A stretch of DNA of 64,000 bases from Ruminococcus sp. (GCA_023667165.1 JAMPAO010000001.1:50047-114046); one strand, 5' to 3'; shown: positions 16,767 through 24,672, counted from the stretch's first letter. The notes: generated by a model not told the origin, from the letters alone. Numbers and translations are program-made.

Positions 16767-16881
16767 AAAAAAGCGGCCGCCTGTCAAGACGGCTGCTTTT
16801 CATGGAAAGATTTTAAGAGAGGATAATGTGTTTTAATTATCGAAAACCAACGCTCGTGCAGCTTGAACGTTCAATTCCGAT
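16767..16881 (-). ncRNA. Candidate structured small RNA (about 115 nt), minus strand
   Basis: It is delimited by a good minus-strand promoter (16888-16916) and an intrinsic terminator. The 5' part contains the palindrome TTGAACGTTCAA, and AACGTTC can pair with GAGCGTT around a 9-nt loop. The 3' end is a stem (AAAAGC..GCCG with CGGC..GCTTTT, one mismatch, 16771-16800) followed by TTTTTTG. No convincing reading frame is present. I do not recognise it as 6S, SRP or another standard RNA. If the terminator is leaky, it could also be the leader of the small membrane-protein gene. Confidence 0.5.
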
Positions 16882-16887
16882 GATTAT

Positions 16888-16916
16888 ATTATATACTATT
16901 TTTTATAAATAATCAA
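16888..16916 (-). promoter_or_regulatory. Minus-strand promoter of the candidate small RNA
   Basis: Read on the minus strand, TTGATT (16916-16911) and TATAAT (16893-16888) are 17 nt apart; a second TATAAT overlaps at 16888-16883. Confidence 0.65.
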
Positions 16917-17086
16917 GTCATTTTTTACACATAATTTGCCTTATATTTTTGTTACTTATTACATATTTTTTCGTAATATTATTCTCAAACAGTGTATTTT
17001 TAACAGAAAAAATCATATAAAATTACTTTTAATTTTATTCCGCAAATTTTAACCAAAATGCATTCGGGGCATAAAATATACTATAT

Positions 17087-17112
17087 CCCGTCAAAATATG
17101 CATATTTTCGGG
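17087..17112. promoter_or_regulatory. Palindrome before the P-loop ATPase gene
   Basis: CCCG (17087-17090) and CGGG (17109-17112) flank a perfect 16-nt palindrome, AAAATATGCATATTTT (17093-17108), about 32 nt before the next start codon. A related half site, AAAATGCATTCGGGG, lies just upstream (17055-17069). It could be an operator or an RNA hairpin in the leader. The remaining AT-rich gap (16917-17086) shows nothing I can name. Confidence 0.4.
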
Positions 17113-17144
17113 TAATATCTTAATTATTAAACGGAGGGATCATT

Positions 17145-18218
17145 ATGTCAGATGAAAAATTTTTTTTAGGCTCCTCTACTCCAAACGGATTTGCAACGCC
17201 TGTCAGCGAGCTTGTCAACGATACTTCCAATACCGTTTTCATTCTGAAAGGCACTGCGGGAAGCGGAAAATCAACCATTATGAAAAAAATACGCGACGCT
17301 TTTCCTGAAAGTCCGAAAGAAATATACTATTGCTCCGCAGACCCTTATTCTCTCGACGCCGTATATCTTAAAGACCGCAAAGCTCTTATAATCGACGGCA
17401 CCGATCCTCACTGCTTTGATCCCGTTTACCCAAAGGCAGTACAGTCTATTGTCGATCTCGGCGCATATCTCGAAACGGGAAAGCTCAGGTCGCAAAAGGA
17501 TGAGATCATTGCAATAATCAATGAATACAGCGGATATCATAAAAGATGCAGACTGTGCCTTTCGGCGATATCATCGGTACTTCCCGATATTACCTCAGCC
17601 GCCTGTGAAGCTGTTGATCATAAGAAGCTGTATGCTTTTACCGAAAGGACCTGCCGCAGACTTATTCCCAAAAAAGCCGAAAAAAAAACAGACGGAAAGA
17701 TAAGCTACCGCCAGCTTTCCGCTCTTACATTTGACGGGTACTCCACTTTCATTCCCGACGATCTCAAAATTTACCTGTTAAATGACGAATATATATCCGG
17801 TGCGGATATTTTCTTGAAAAAAGCCGCCGATTTCGCAGTAAAAAAGGGTTATAACGTTTATATAAGCGAATGCCTTATCTGCACGGCGCGTTATTGTGAG
17901 CATATTATTATTCCCGAACTGGGGATAGCATTCATGACCTCAAGCTGTATAAACCCGCTGAACATTGAAAACGGCAAAAAGGTGATCAATTTCCGCAGAT
18001 TTTACAAATCAAGCGAATTCGACAGCCGGCCTGTACTCAAGCAAAGAATAAAATTCGGAAAAAAAGCCGTTGCAGAGCTTATAAACGAAGCCTCATCGGA
18101 GCTGAAAACAGCCAAATCGGTTCATGACAGAATAGAAGAATATTATATAGCCGCTGCCGATTTTGACAGCCTCAACCGTCTGACATACAAGCTGATATCG
18201 GAAATAAAAAGCCTGTAA
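17145..18218 (+). CDS. P-loop ATPase of the PRK06851 type
   Basis: The 357-residue protein has a Walker A loop KGTAGSGKSTIMKKI near residue 40 and the family's second signature YYCSADPYSLDAV, then KALIIDGTDPHCFDP. The C-terminal half repeats the strand pattern without a second perfect P-loop. Such proteins occur widely in spore-forming Firmicutes and their role is not established. A strong ribosome site (ACGGAGGGATCATT) precedes the ATG. It stands alone on the plus strand, convergent with the sugar transferase gene ending at 18225. Confidence 0.7.
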   Translation: MSDEKFFLGSSTPNGFATPVSELVNDTSNTVFILKGTAGSGKSTIMKKIRDAFPESPKEIYYCSADPYSLDAVYLKDRKALIIDGTDPHCFDPVYPKAVQSIVDLGAYLETGKLRSQKDEIIAIINEYSGYHKRCRLCLSAISSVLPDITSAACEAVDHKKLYAFTERTCRRLIPKKAEKKTDGKISYRQLSALTFDGYSTFIPDDLKIYLLNDEYISGADIFLKKAADFAVKKGYNVYISECLICTARYCEHIIIPELGIAFMTSSCINPLNIENGKKVINFRRFYKSSEFDSRPVLKQRIKFGKKAVAELINEASSELKTAKSVHDRIEEYYIAAADFDSLNRLTYKLISEIKSL

Positions 18219-18224
18219 CAACAG

Positions 18225-19622
18225 CTACAGCACACTGCTTATCTCCTCGCTCTCTTTTTTGTTCTCTGTTTTTACTCCCTCTGTGCTTTCGGGGATAAAA
18301 AGTATTTTTATTGTCATAAGTATCAGCTTAAGATCCAGCAGAAAAGAGTATTGTTCGATATACATCAAGTCGAGGCGCAGCTTGTCATAGGGCGTGGTAT
18401 TGTATTTTCCGAGCACCTGTGCATAACCCGTAAGTCCTGCCTTTACCTTCAGCCTGTAGCGGAATTCGGGCATGACACGCTCGTTTTCCGCGGCAAGCTC
18501 GGGACGTTCGGGACGGGGACCCACTATTGACATATCTCCCTTGATAATATTGATTATCTGCGGCAGCTCGTCTATCCTCACTTTGCGTATAAATCTGCCC
18601 ACGGGAGTTATCCTGTCATCGTTTTCCTCCGCAAGGCGGGCTTTGCCGTCCTTTTCGGCGTCTGTGACCATGCTTCTGAACTTGTATACCTTAAAGACCT
18701 TGCCGTCTTTTGTAAGCCTGTTTTGAGTGTACAGAACGGATCCGCCGTCATACAGTTTGATGCATACGGCGGTAATAAGCATTATCGGTGAGGCAATGAT
18801 AAATCCTATAATTCCGAGAGCCAGATCAAATGCTCTCTTTATTATAAGAGCTTCTGCGGACAGGCCTGTATTTCTGCACACCAAAAGCGGCGTATCGAAC
18901 AGATGTATCTGCTCTGCGCCTCTTATTATGATATCCGACAGCTTTGGAGTAATATACGCTCTTTTGGAATGCGCAAAGCACAGCTTTAATATATCGTTCT
19001 TTTTTTCGCTGGGTACGTCGCATATTATAACAGCGTCAAATGCCGATATAAGCTCGGCTATGACATGCATATCTTCGGTACAGCTTACAGCGCGGCATAT
19101 CATGAACCTGTCCTCTCGGCGGCTCATCTTTTCCACAAGTCCGACAGCCTGCTTGCTGCCGTAAATCACTATCATTTTCTTGGGAGCGTAAAGCCTTGAA
19201 TATATCCTGTTGCCCCAATATGCCCAAAAGACAATGAACGCCATATCAATTAACGTTATTACCGTCATTGGTGAAGGATCCGCAACAGATCTCTCTATGA
19301 GGCATATCTGAACATAGGTTATGCTGTTTATAAATACCATGGAAAGGCACTGCGAGTATATTATATCGGAAACACGCAGCAGACCTATCCTGAAACCGTT
19401 GTATATTCTGGAAAAAAGAAATATCAGCACCAGGTAAACGGAAAAGATCAGAAGATTTCCTTTCCAGCCGAAATGATCCGCCTGTATGCGCGAGGAATCG
19501 AGAACAAAGTTATACCGCGTTATCCAAACATATGCGTATGAAGCAAGGAGAAACAGTATCAATACAGATGAGATAGCTCCCATAATAAAGCGTTTGTATT
19601 TTTCACGTTTTTTTATATTCAT
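18225..19622 (-). CDS. Polyprenyl-phosphate sugar phosphotransferase (exopolysaccharide initiation)
   Basis: It should transfer a sugar-1-phosphate from a UDP-sugar to undecaprenyl phosphate, the first step of an exopolysaccharide or capsule repeat unit. The 465 residues have four N-terminal membrane helices, a central Rossmann-like region (KKMIVIYGSKQAV) and a C-terminal catalytic domain with a further helix, KVYKFRSMVTDAEKDG, RKVRIDELPQIINI and GDMSIVGPRPERPEL, the hallmarks of the WbaP/PssY family. The ribosome site is AAGGTGA. No other polysaccharide genes are nearby, so its cluster is incomplete here. Confidence 0.9.
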   Translation of the reverse strand: MNIKKREKYKRFIMGAISSVLILFLLASYAYVWITRYNFVLDSSRIQADHFGWKGNLLIFSVYLVLIFLFSRIYNGFRIGLLRVSDIIYSQCLSMVFINSITYVQICLIERSVADPSPMTVITLIDMAFIVFWAYWGNRIYSRLYAPKKMIVIYGSKQAVGLVEKMSRREDRFMICRAVSCTEDMHVIAELISAFDAVIICDVPSEKKNDILKLCFAHSKRAYITPKLSDIIIRGAEQIHLFDTPLLVCRNTGLSAEALIIKRAFDLALGIIGFIIASPIMLITAVCIKLYDGGSVLYTQNRLTKDGKVFKVYKFRSMVTDAEKDGKARLAEENDDRITPVGRFIRKVRIDELPQIINIIKGDMSIVGPRPERPELAAENERVMPEFRYRLKVKAGLTGYAQVLGKYNTTPYDKLRLDLMYIEQYSFLLDLKLILMTIKILFIPESTEGVKTENKKESEEISSVL

Positions 19623-19665
19623 TTAATTGTCACCTTAACAAAAAATTTGACCTTATCCGACAAAT

Positions 19666-19694
19666 ATTATAACACATATTTTATTTAAAATCAA
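19666..19694 (-). promoter_or_regulatory. Promoter of the sugar phosphotransferase gene
   Basis: On the minus strand TTGATT (19694-19689) and TATAAT (19671-19666) are 17 nt apart, about 45 nt before the start codon. Confidence 0.6.
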
Positions 19695-19777
19695 GGGTTT
19701 ACGGCAATACTTGCAAAATCAAAGAAAAAAATATAAAATATAATTAACCGTTCTCTGTTCTTTGCAACTACTTTTTT

Positions 19778-19789
19778 GTAAGCGCTTAC
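19778..19789 (+). promoter_or_regulatory. cre-like / LacI-family operator before the ECF sigma gene
   Basis: GTAAGCGCTTAC is a perfect 12-nt palindrome with a central CG, 30 nt before the sigma-factor start. With its flanks (TTGTAAGCGCTTACGA) it fits the catabolite-responsive element consensus at all but one position. This suggests control by CcpA or another LacI-family regulator. Confidence 0.6.
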
Positions 19790-19819
19790 GATCCAAGACC
19801 CGTAAAGGAGATCAAGTCA

Positions 19820-21400
19820 ATGGACAAACAAACCGTTTGCAGACTCATAGAGGCAAATATGCACAAGCTGTATGCTTGGTCCATGGCAAAGTTGGGCAAT
19901 AAAAACGAAGCGGAGGATATGACGCAGGATATAATCTGCGCTCTGCTGAAATCGGCTCACAGACTGGAAAAGGACGGCGCTTTTTACGGCTATATGTGGA
20001 AAATTGCCCGAAACACGCTCTATATGAAGATCCGAAGCAGAAAAGAAACACTCCCTTTGGATGACGCATATATGGGCGCTTACGTCGAAACACCCGAGGA
20101 TAAAGCTGTTGACAGAGAGCAGGTGGCTCTTCTGCACAGGGAGCTTTCCCTGCTTTCAAGGCAGTACAGGGAGGTCACGGTGGAGTTCTACATTTACGGA
20201 AAAGGCTGTGACGAGATATCCCAAAAACTGGGTCTGAGCCGTGAGATGGTAAAGTACTGTCTTTTTAAATCAAGAAAAATACTGAAAGAGGGAATCAATA
20301 TGACAAGAGAATTAGGTGAAAAAAGCTACGCCCCCGCAGAATTCCAAATAGATTATTGGGGACACGGAAGCAACGGTATATACCGTCAGATATTCAGCCG
20401 CCGTCTTCCCGGAAACATTCTCCTTGCCGCCTATGAAAAGCCTTTAACGGTAACGGAGCTTTCCTCCTGTCTGGGAGTTGCCGCGCCTTATCTGGAGGAC
20501 GAGCTGGACGTACTGGAGAGGCACGAGCTGGTGACGAAAAGCAAGGATAAATACCGCACAAATATAATCATCTTCTTCGATGAATATGAAAAAAGAGTAA
20601 AGGAAGAAACAAAGCCGTTTTACAGTGCTGCGGCAGAAAGCATCGGAAAAATGCTGGAACAGGCAGCAGCCGAGGCGGGAAAGCTGGATTTTTACGACAA
20701 ACCCCAAGACGTCAACCGCTTAAAGTGGACTCTGGCAGCCGCAGCCTTCCACAATGCGCGGGATAGCTTTGCGGAGAAGATCGGGGAAAAATTCGGCGGC
20801 TTCCCCCTGCTCTCCAACAATGCAGCCGGTTTTCTTTTCGGTCACGACAATAACTTTGTCAACTCGGGTTTTAACGGAGTTTACGTAATAAGCGACGAGG
20901 ACAGTCCTTACGCTGCCGAGGGCGCGTGGATAGTTATAGAGAATTACAAGACGATACACGGCTGCCAGAATTGGCATCCCGGGGGAAACTGGGACAAATC
21001 GGTCAAAGCCATGACCGACGCGGTGAAATTCAAAAAAGCCGACGAGGACAACGAGGAAATTATCCGTATGACAAAAGACGGATATATCGTTTCCAAAAAC
21101 GGCGATCTCTGCCCTGCGTTCCCCGTATTCCCCGAAAAGACGTTTCAGCAGCTAAGCGCCATTATTGCGCCTGTTTCAAATGAAACGGAGGAATGCACCC
21201 GTAAAATATGCGAACACGCACACAAGCTGCTCAAGGACTGCTCCCCTGCCGCTCTTGCGGACAAATGCGGTCATCTTGCATACATAAACTACCACTTGGA
21301 TACAAGCGCTTTTATTGTAAACTCTCTTGTCGAGGCGGGATATCTGACCGTTCCGGAGGGCAGAGCAAATCTCTGTATTTTCGGGGTCAGCAACAGCTAA
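19820..21400 (+). CDS. ECF-type sigma factor with long C-terminal wHTH/sensor extension
   Basis: The first 165 residues are an ECF sigma factor: region 2 (KNEAEDMTQDIICALLKSA, GYMWKIARNTLYM) and region 4 (CDEISQKLGLSREMVKYCLF). Most ECF proteins end there, but this one runs to 526 residues. Residues about 198-252 look like a winged helix (EKPLTVTELSSCLGVAAPYL, then LDVLERHELVTKSKDKYR). The last 270 residues match nothing I know and contain aromatic and Trp-rich stretches (CQNWHPGGNWDKS). No anti-sigma gene is adjacent, so the extension may sense a ligand or hold the sigma inactive. AAAGGAGATC precedes the ATG. Confidence 0.75.
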   Translation: MDKQTVCRLIEANMHKLYAWSMAKLGNKNEAEDMTQDIICALLKSAHRLEKDGAFYGYMWKIARNTLYMKIRSRKETLPLDDAYMGAYVETPEDKAVDREQVALLHRELSLLSRQYREVTVEFYIYGKGCDEISQKLGLSREMVKYCLFKSRKILKEGINMTRELGEKSYAPAEFQIDYWGHGSNGIYRQIFSRRLPGNILLAAYEKPLTVTELSSCLGVAAPYLEDELDVLERHELVTKSKDKYRTNIIIFFDEYEKRVKEETKPFYSAAAESIGKMLEQAAAEAGKLDFYDKPQDVNRLKWTLAAAAFHNARDSFAEKIGEKFGGFPLLSNNAAGFLFGHDNNFVNSGFNGVYVISDEDSPYAAEGAWIVIENYKTIHGCQNWHPGGNWDKSVKAMTDAVKFKKADEDNEEIIRMTKDGYIVSKNGDLCPAFPVFPEKTFQQLSAIIAPVSNETEECTRKICEHAHKLLKDCSPAALADKCGHLAYINYHLDTSAFIVNSLVEAGYLTVPEGRANLCIFGVSNS

Positions 21401-21768
21401 GATCTGTTTGCTTTCAGAGCCGCAGCTATTTCCTTTATGCCTATAAACAGGATAAACAGGGCAAATATCTTCTTTAGGATATCCGAGCCGATATACTGTG
21501 CCGCAAGCGAGCCTGCGGCAGCTCCCGCCGCCCCCGTAAGCATTGCGGGAAGCATCGTCTTTATGTCGATAAGTCCGTTTTTGCGGTGCATTATCACCGA
21601 AAGCAGGGCAATGGGCAGAAAAAACAGGAGGTTTATTCCCTGAGCCTCCAACTGATCCGCTCCAAGAACGGCGGTATACCATATTATCAGTATCATGCCG
21701 CCGCCTACGCCCATTGACGCCAAAAGTCCCGTTACAAACGCGGCTATCCATGTCAGCAGCTCTGTCAT
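21397..21768 (-). CDS. TSUP (TauE/SafE) permease, half-size, C-terminal-type half
   Basis: The 123-residue membrane protein has four helices and the Gly-rich entry motif ASMGVGGGMILI. Usual TSUP permeases have 7-8 helices and about 250 residues in two similar halves; this gene and the next one upstream each encode one half. The start overlaps the stop of the upstream half (ATGA at 21768-21765). Substrates of the family include sulfite, thiosulfate and sulfonates; which applies here is unknown. It ends in TAG and converges on the sigma-factor gene with a 4-nt overlap. Confidence 0.75.
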   Translation of the reverse strand: MTELLTWIAAFVTGLLASMGVGGGMILIIWYTAVLGADQLEAQGINLLFFLPIALLSVIMHRKNGLIDIKTMLPAMLTGAAGAAAGSLAAQYIGSDILKKIFALFILFIGIKEIAAALKANRS

Positions 21769-22118
21769 ATCATCAAATTCCTTATCCCTGCGGCAATGAG
21801 CAGTATACCGAATATCCTCGACAGCAGCCTCGGAGAAATTTTCTTAATAAGAGCTGTTCCCGCCAATGCTCCGACCAGTCCGAAAGGTATAAGCATAAAG
21901 GAGCTTTTCAGCGGGACAGTATTTCCTCCGAGATAAAAAAGTATGGAAACAGCCGACAGGGGCAGCGTTACCGCCAGCGAACAGGCATGAGCTTTTTTAG
22001 TTTCCATTCCTGTTTTCTTTAAAAAGGGGACGGCTATTATACCTCCTCCCGAACCGAAAAGTCCGTTGGCAATGCCCGTTACCGCCCCTATAAGGCGTAT
22101 CTTGTTTTTATCAGTCAT
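21765..22118 (-). CDS. TSUP (TauE/SafE) permease, half-size, first gene
   Basis: The 117-residue partner has the matching motif IANGLFGSGGGIIAVPFL and four membrane helices. The start at 22118 is set by AGGGAGGG 8 nt upstream; the longer frame from 22205 runs through a terminator hairpin. Together with the overlapping downstream half it should form one sulfite/sulfonate-type exporter as a heterodimer (inference). The ribosome site is part of a terminator stem (22124-22164), so expression is probably conditional. Confidence 0.75.
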   Translation of the reverse strand: MTDKNKIRLIGAVTGIANGLFGSGGGIIAVPFLKKTGMETKKAHACSLAVTLPLSAVSILFYLGGNTVPLKSSFMLIPFGLVGALAGTALIKKISPRLLSRIFGILLIAAGIRNLMI

Positions 22119-22164
22119 AAAAAAATCCCTCCCTATATGTATTGTCTGCATATAGAGAGGGATT
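22119..22164 (-). terminator. Terminator/attenuator whose 3' arm is the ribosome site of the TSUP gene
   Basis: AATCCCTCCCTATATG (22124-22139) and CATATAGAGAGGGATT (22149-22164) form a 16-bp stem with one mismatch and a 9-nt loop. On the minus strand seven T follow directly and run into the ATG at 22118. The AGGGAGGG of the 3' arm is the only Shine-Dalgarno sequence for the TSUP gene. Confidence 0.7.
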
Positions 22165-22181
22165 ATTACTTCCGTAAGAGA

Positions 22182-22196
22182 ATTAAGGCAATACCG
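22182..22196. repeat. 15-nt repeat, copy 1 (ATTAAGGCAATACCG)
   Basis: The sequence ATTAAGGCAATACCG recurs exactly at 43075-43089. Both copies lie in minus-strand gaps just after a stop codon (relQ here, purM there) and next to hairpins. It may be part of a dispersed intergenic element. Confidence 0.45.
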
Positions 22197-22230
22197 GAAC
22201 GGCACTGTCCTAAATGCACAGTCATAGTAA

Positions 22231-22905
22231 TTATCCGTCGATCAGTTCTCTCAGCTTCTGCATACGGTAATCTGTTTCAAATATTATATCGGCGCATCTT
22301 TTAAGCTCCGCGGCTATATATTCCTGATTTTTCACATCCTTTTTGTATTTCAGCCTGTGATCAAGACTTGCCCAAAAATCCATGGCAATGGTGCGAAGCT
22401 GCACCTCTACCTTCATATTGCGTTTTCCCGTTGAAAAAAACACAGGAATTTCAAGAATGAGGTGGAGGCTTCTGTAGCCGTTTGGCTTAGGATCTATAAT
22501 ATAGTCCTTTCTTCTGATGAGAGTTATATCATCCTGAGAAATAAGCTGCTCGGCAATTTTATAGATATCCTCCGGAAAGGCGCAGATGACCCTTATTCCG
22601 GCAATGTCGAAAATATTGTTCTGTATCTCATTAATAACGATATCAATATCCTCTCCTTGGATATGTATATCCTTCCTCTTCAGTTTATCGGCTATGCTTC
22701 TTACAGACTTGATACGTGATTTTATTGATTCTATGGGATTGCGGTCGAAATTAAGCTTGAACTCATCGTTGAGCACCTGCAGCTTTGTTTCCACCTCGCG
22801 CAGCGCACAGCCGTAGTAGGTCATAAGCTGAAAAAAAGGGCGGGTATTGTCAAAAAAAGTATCAAGATCCTCGTTGCTTATGTTTTCTATCATTTTTGTA
22901 TTCAT
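22231..22905 (-). CDS. relQ: Small alarmone synthetase, (p)ppGpp synthetase RelQ/YjbM type
   Basis: It should transfer pyrophosphate from ATP to GDP or GTP, making (p)ppGpp under stress. The 224-residue protein has only the synthetase domain, without the HD hydrolase or TGS/ACT regions of long Rel proteins. Key pieces are IKSRIKSVRSIADKLKRKD, FDIAGIRVIC, DYIIDPKPNGYRSLHLI and VEVQLRTIAMDFWASLDHRLKYKK, which hold the ATP-binding, metal-binding and GDP-binding residues. It is transcribed divergently from ansA. Confidence 0.9.
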   Translation of the reverse strand: MNTKMIENISNEDLDTFFDNTRPFFQLMTYYGCALREVETKLQVLNDEFKLNFDRNPIESIKSRIKSVRSIADKLKRKDIHIQGEDIDIVINEIQNNIFDIAGIRVICAFPEDIYKIAEQLISQDDITLIRRKDYIIDPKPNGYRSLHLILEIPVFFSTGKRNMKVEVQLRTIAMDFWASLDHRLKYKKDVKNQEYIAAELKRCADIIFETDYRMQKLRELIDG

Positions 22906-22940
22906 TTTTCCGACGCTCCTCGGTATAATTCGTTATTTAG

Positions 22941-22970
22941 ATTTTATCATATAAATGCGCATTATGTCAA
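22941..22970 (-). promoter_or_regulatory. relQ promoter, back to back with the ansA promoter
   Basis: On the minus strand TTGACA (22970-22965) and TAAAAT (22946-22941) are 18 nt apart. The -35 forms the left half of the palindrome TGTCAATATTGACA (22965-22978), whose right half is the ansA -35. Confidence 0.7.
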
Positions 22971-22972
22971 TA

Positions 22973-23001
22973 TTGACACGGAGAAAAAATTGTGATAAAA
23001 T
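22973..23001 (+). promoter_or_regulatory. ansA promoter
   Basis: TTGACA (22973-22978) and TAAAAT (22996-23001) have a 17-nt spacer. The -35 is shared in palindrome with the divergent relQ promoter, so a factor bound here, or polymerase itself, could affect both genes. Confidence 0.7.
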
Positions 23002-23026
23002 AAAGAAAAACTTTGGAGAGGATCAT

Positions 23027-23974
23027 ATGAAAAAAATTCTTTGGATAACCACAGGCGGCACTATTTGCTGCATTAAAGGAGAAAAGGGACTTGTTCCGAT
23101 GGTTTTCCCCGAACAAACGAAAAAAATGCTGGAAGCAATAGGCATTGATATTTCCGCTGTTCAAAGGCAGGAGCTTATGAACATTGACAGCACCGATATA
23201 TGCTGCGATGATATGCGAAAGATCGGCTATGCCGTAAACGAGGGCATACTGTCGGGATACGGCGGAATAGTTATCACCCACGGCACGGATACCATGGCAT
23301 ATACCTCGGCTGTGCTTGCAAAAATGCTGTCGGATCCTCCGATACCCATTATTATAACAGGCTCCCAAAAGCCTTTTTTTGACGATGATTCGGACGGCAA
23401 GTCTAATCTTGCAAACGCTTTTGCGGCGGCGCAAATGCAGTACTTCAAAGGAGTATACGTTCTTTTCGGCGATAAAATAATCGCAGGCAGCAAGGCTTAC
23501 AAAGCGTATTCTCAAAGTTTCAATGCCTTTATTTCTCCCGACGGATATGCGGGAATTATTTCCGAGGGGATCATTACACCGCAAAATACCGTTTCAACTA
23601 AAGGTGATTACCGTTTTGACCCCGATATTGACGAAAATGTACTTCTTATAAAGCTTGCTCCCTGCACAAAGCCCGATATTATCGGGTATGCCGTAAATTC
23701 GGGATATAAAGGAATAGTAATAGAGGGCTACGGCTGCGGCGGCATTCCCAAACGTATGCTTCCGGAGATAAAAAAAGCCGCTGCTGCAGGGGTAAGGATA
23801 ATGCTCATATCTCAATGCTTTTATGAGGGCGTTTTTATGGATATATACGAGGTTGGACGAGCGGCGGCGGAATGCGGCGTTATTTCCGGAGGAAAAATGA
23901 CGGCTGAGGCTGCCTTAGCTGATATGATGTACACAATAAAGAAAGGCGGAGAGAAAAAATGTCCAACTGGATAA
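23027..23974 (+). CDS. ansA: Type I L-asparaginase (cytoplasmic)
   Basis: It should hydrolyse asparagine to aspartate and ammonia. The 315 residues carry both catalytic triad sites: the first Thr in WITTGGTICC and the second in ITHGTDTMAYTSAVLA, with the supporting Lys in ITGSQKPF. There is no signal peptide, so it is the cytosolic type. I chose the ATG at 23027 because GGAGAGGATCAT precedes it; the frame extending to 22955 overlaps the promoter. The next gene overlaps its last 16 nt. Confidence 0.9.
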   Translation: MKKILWITTGGTICCIKGEKGLVPMVFPEQTKKMLEAIGIDISAVQRQELMNIDSTDICCDDMRKIGYAVNEGILSGYGGIVITHGTDTMAYTSAVLAKMLSDPPIPIIITGSQKPFFDDDSDGKSNLANAFAAAQMQYFKGVYVLFGDKIIAGSKAYKAYSQSFNAFISPDGYAGIISEGIITPQNTVSTKGDYRFDPDIDENVLLIKLAPCTKPDIIGYAVNSGYKGIVIEGYGCGGIPKRMLPEIKKAAAAGVRIMLISQCFYEGVFMDIYEVGRAAAECGVISGGKMTAEAALADMMYTIKKGGEKKCPTG

Positions 23975-24672
23975 CCCATACTGTCATTGCCGAAAAGCTC
24001 CTTGAAAATAACGCCCGGCTTGATATAAAAGGCTTTACGGCGGGAAATATCGCACCCGACTGCAATATTGAGAACGCCGATTGGACTGCATTTACTCCCT
24101 CAAGAGAAACCACCCACTACATGAGCGGAGAAAATAAGCTGACCGCAGACTATGACAGGTTTTACAGAGAGCAGATGGAGGGAAAGGTTTTTTCCTCAAA
24201 AGAGCATTATTCGTTTTTGGCGGGATATTATTCTCATCTGATAACAGATGTGGAATATCAGAAATTTGTCCGTGACGGGGAACGGCTGAAAAGAATGTTT
24301 AACAGAATAAGGACAAACGATGAAATGAACGCGGCGTTTTACGGTCAGCCTAACAGCTACGACGCCGTAAAGAAAGTATTCGGACGGAAAAGGGTAAACG
24401 CCGATATCGTAAATATCGAAAACCGTTACATAAACGCTCATCCCCGTTCGCTTTACAACACAGTGCTTCGCAAAATTACGGAGTTTCCCGATTATCTCGG
24501 CTTTCTTCCTAAGGGCGCGGTCGTTCGTAAAATCGGCATAATGGCATATGAAGTGCCGGAGAACACACCTGAACAGGCGCTGATATTTTTTACGGAAGAT
24601 GAGTATACGGAGTATATAAGCAGTACAACGGAAACAGTTTATAAATGCCTTAAGCAAAAAAATATTATCTGA
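23959..24672 (+). CDS. Zinc-dependent phospholipase C-like protein
   Basis: The 237 residues fit the all-helical zinc phospholipase C/S1-P1 nuclease-like fold. Early histidines and acids (NWITHTVIAEKL, GNIAPDC, RETTHYMSG) and the later FLAGYYSHLITD would bind zinc. There is no signal peptide, unlike secreted toxins of the family, so the protein probably acts inside the cell on an unknown substrate. Its start overlaps the end of ansA by 16 nt, which shows co-transcription. GGCGGAGAG serves as ribosome site. The two form a unit closed at 24793. Confidence 0.7.
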   Translation: MSNWITHTVIAEKLLENNARLDIKGFTAGNIAPDCNIENADWTAFTPSRETTHYMSGENKLTADYDRFYREQMEGKVFSSKEHYSFLAGYYSHLITDVEYQKFVRDGERLKRMFNRIRTNDEMNAAFYGQPNSYDAVKKVFGRKRVNADIVNIENRYINAHPRSLYNTVLRKITEFPDYLGFLPKGAVVRKIGIMAYEVPENTPEQALIFFTEDEYTEYISSTTETVYKCLKQKNII

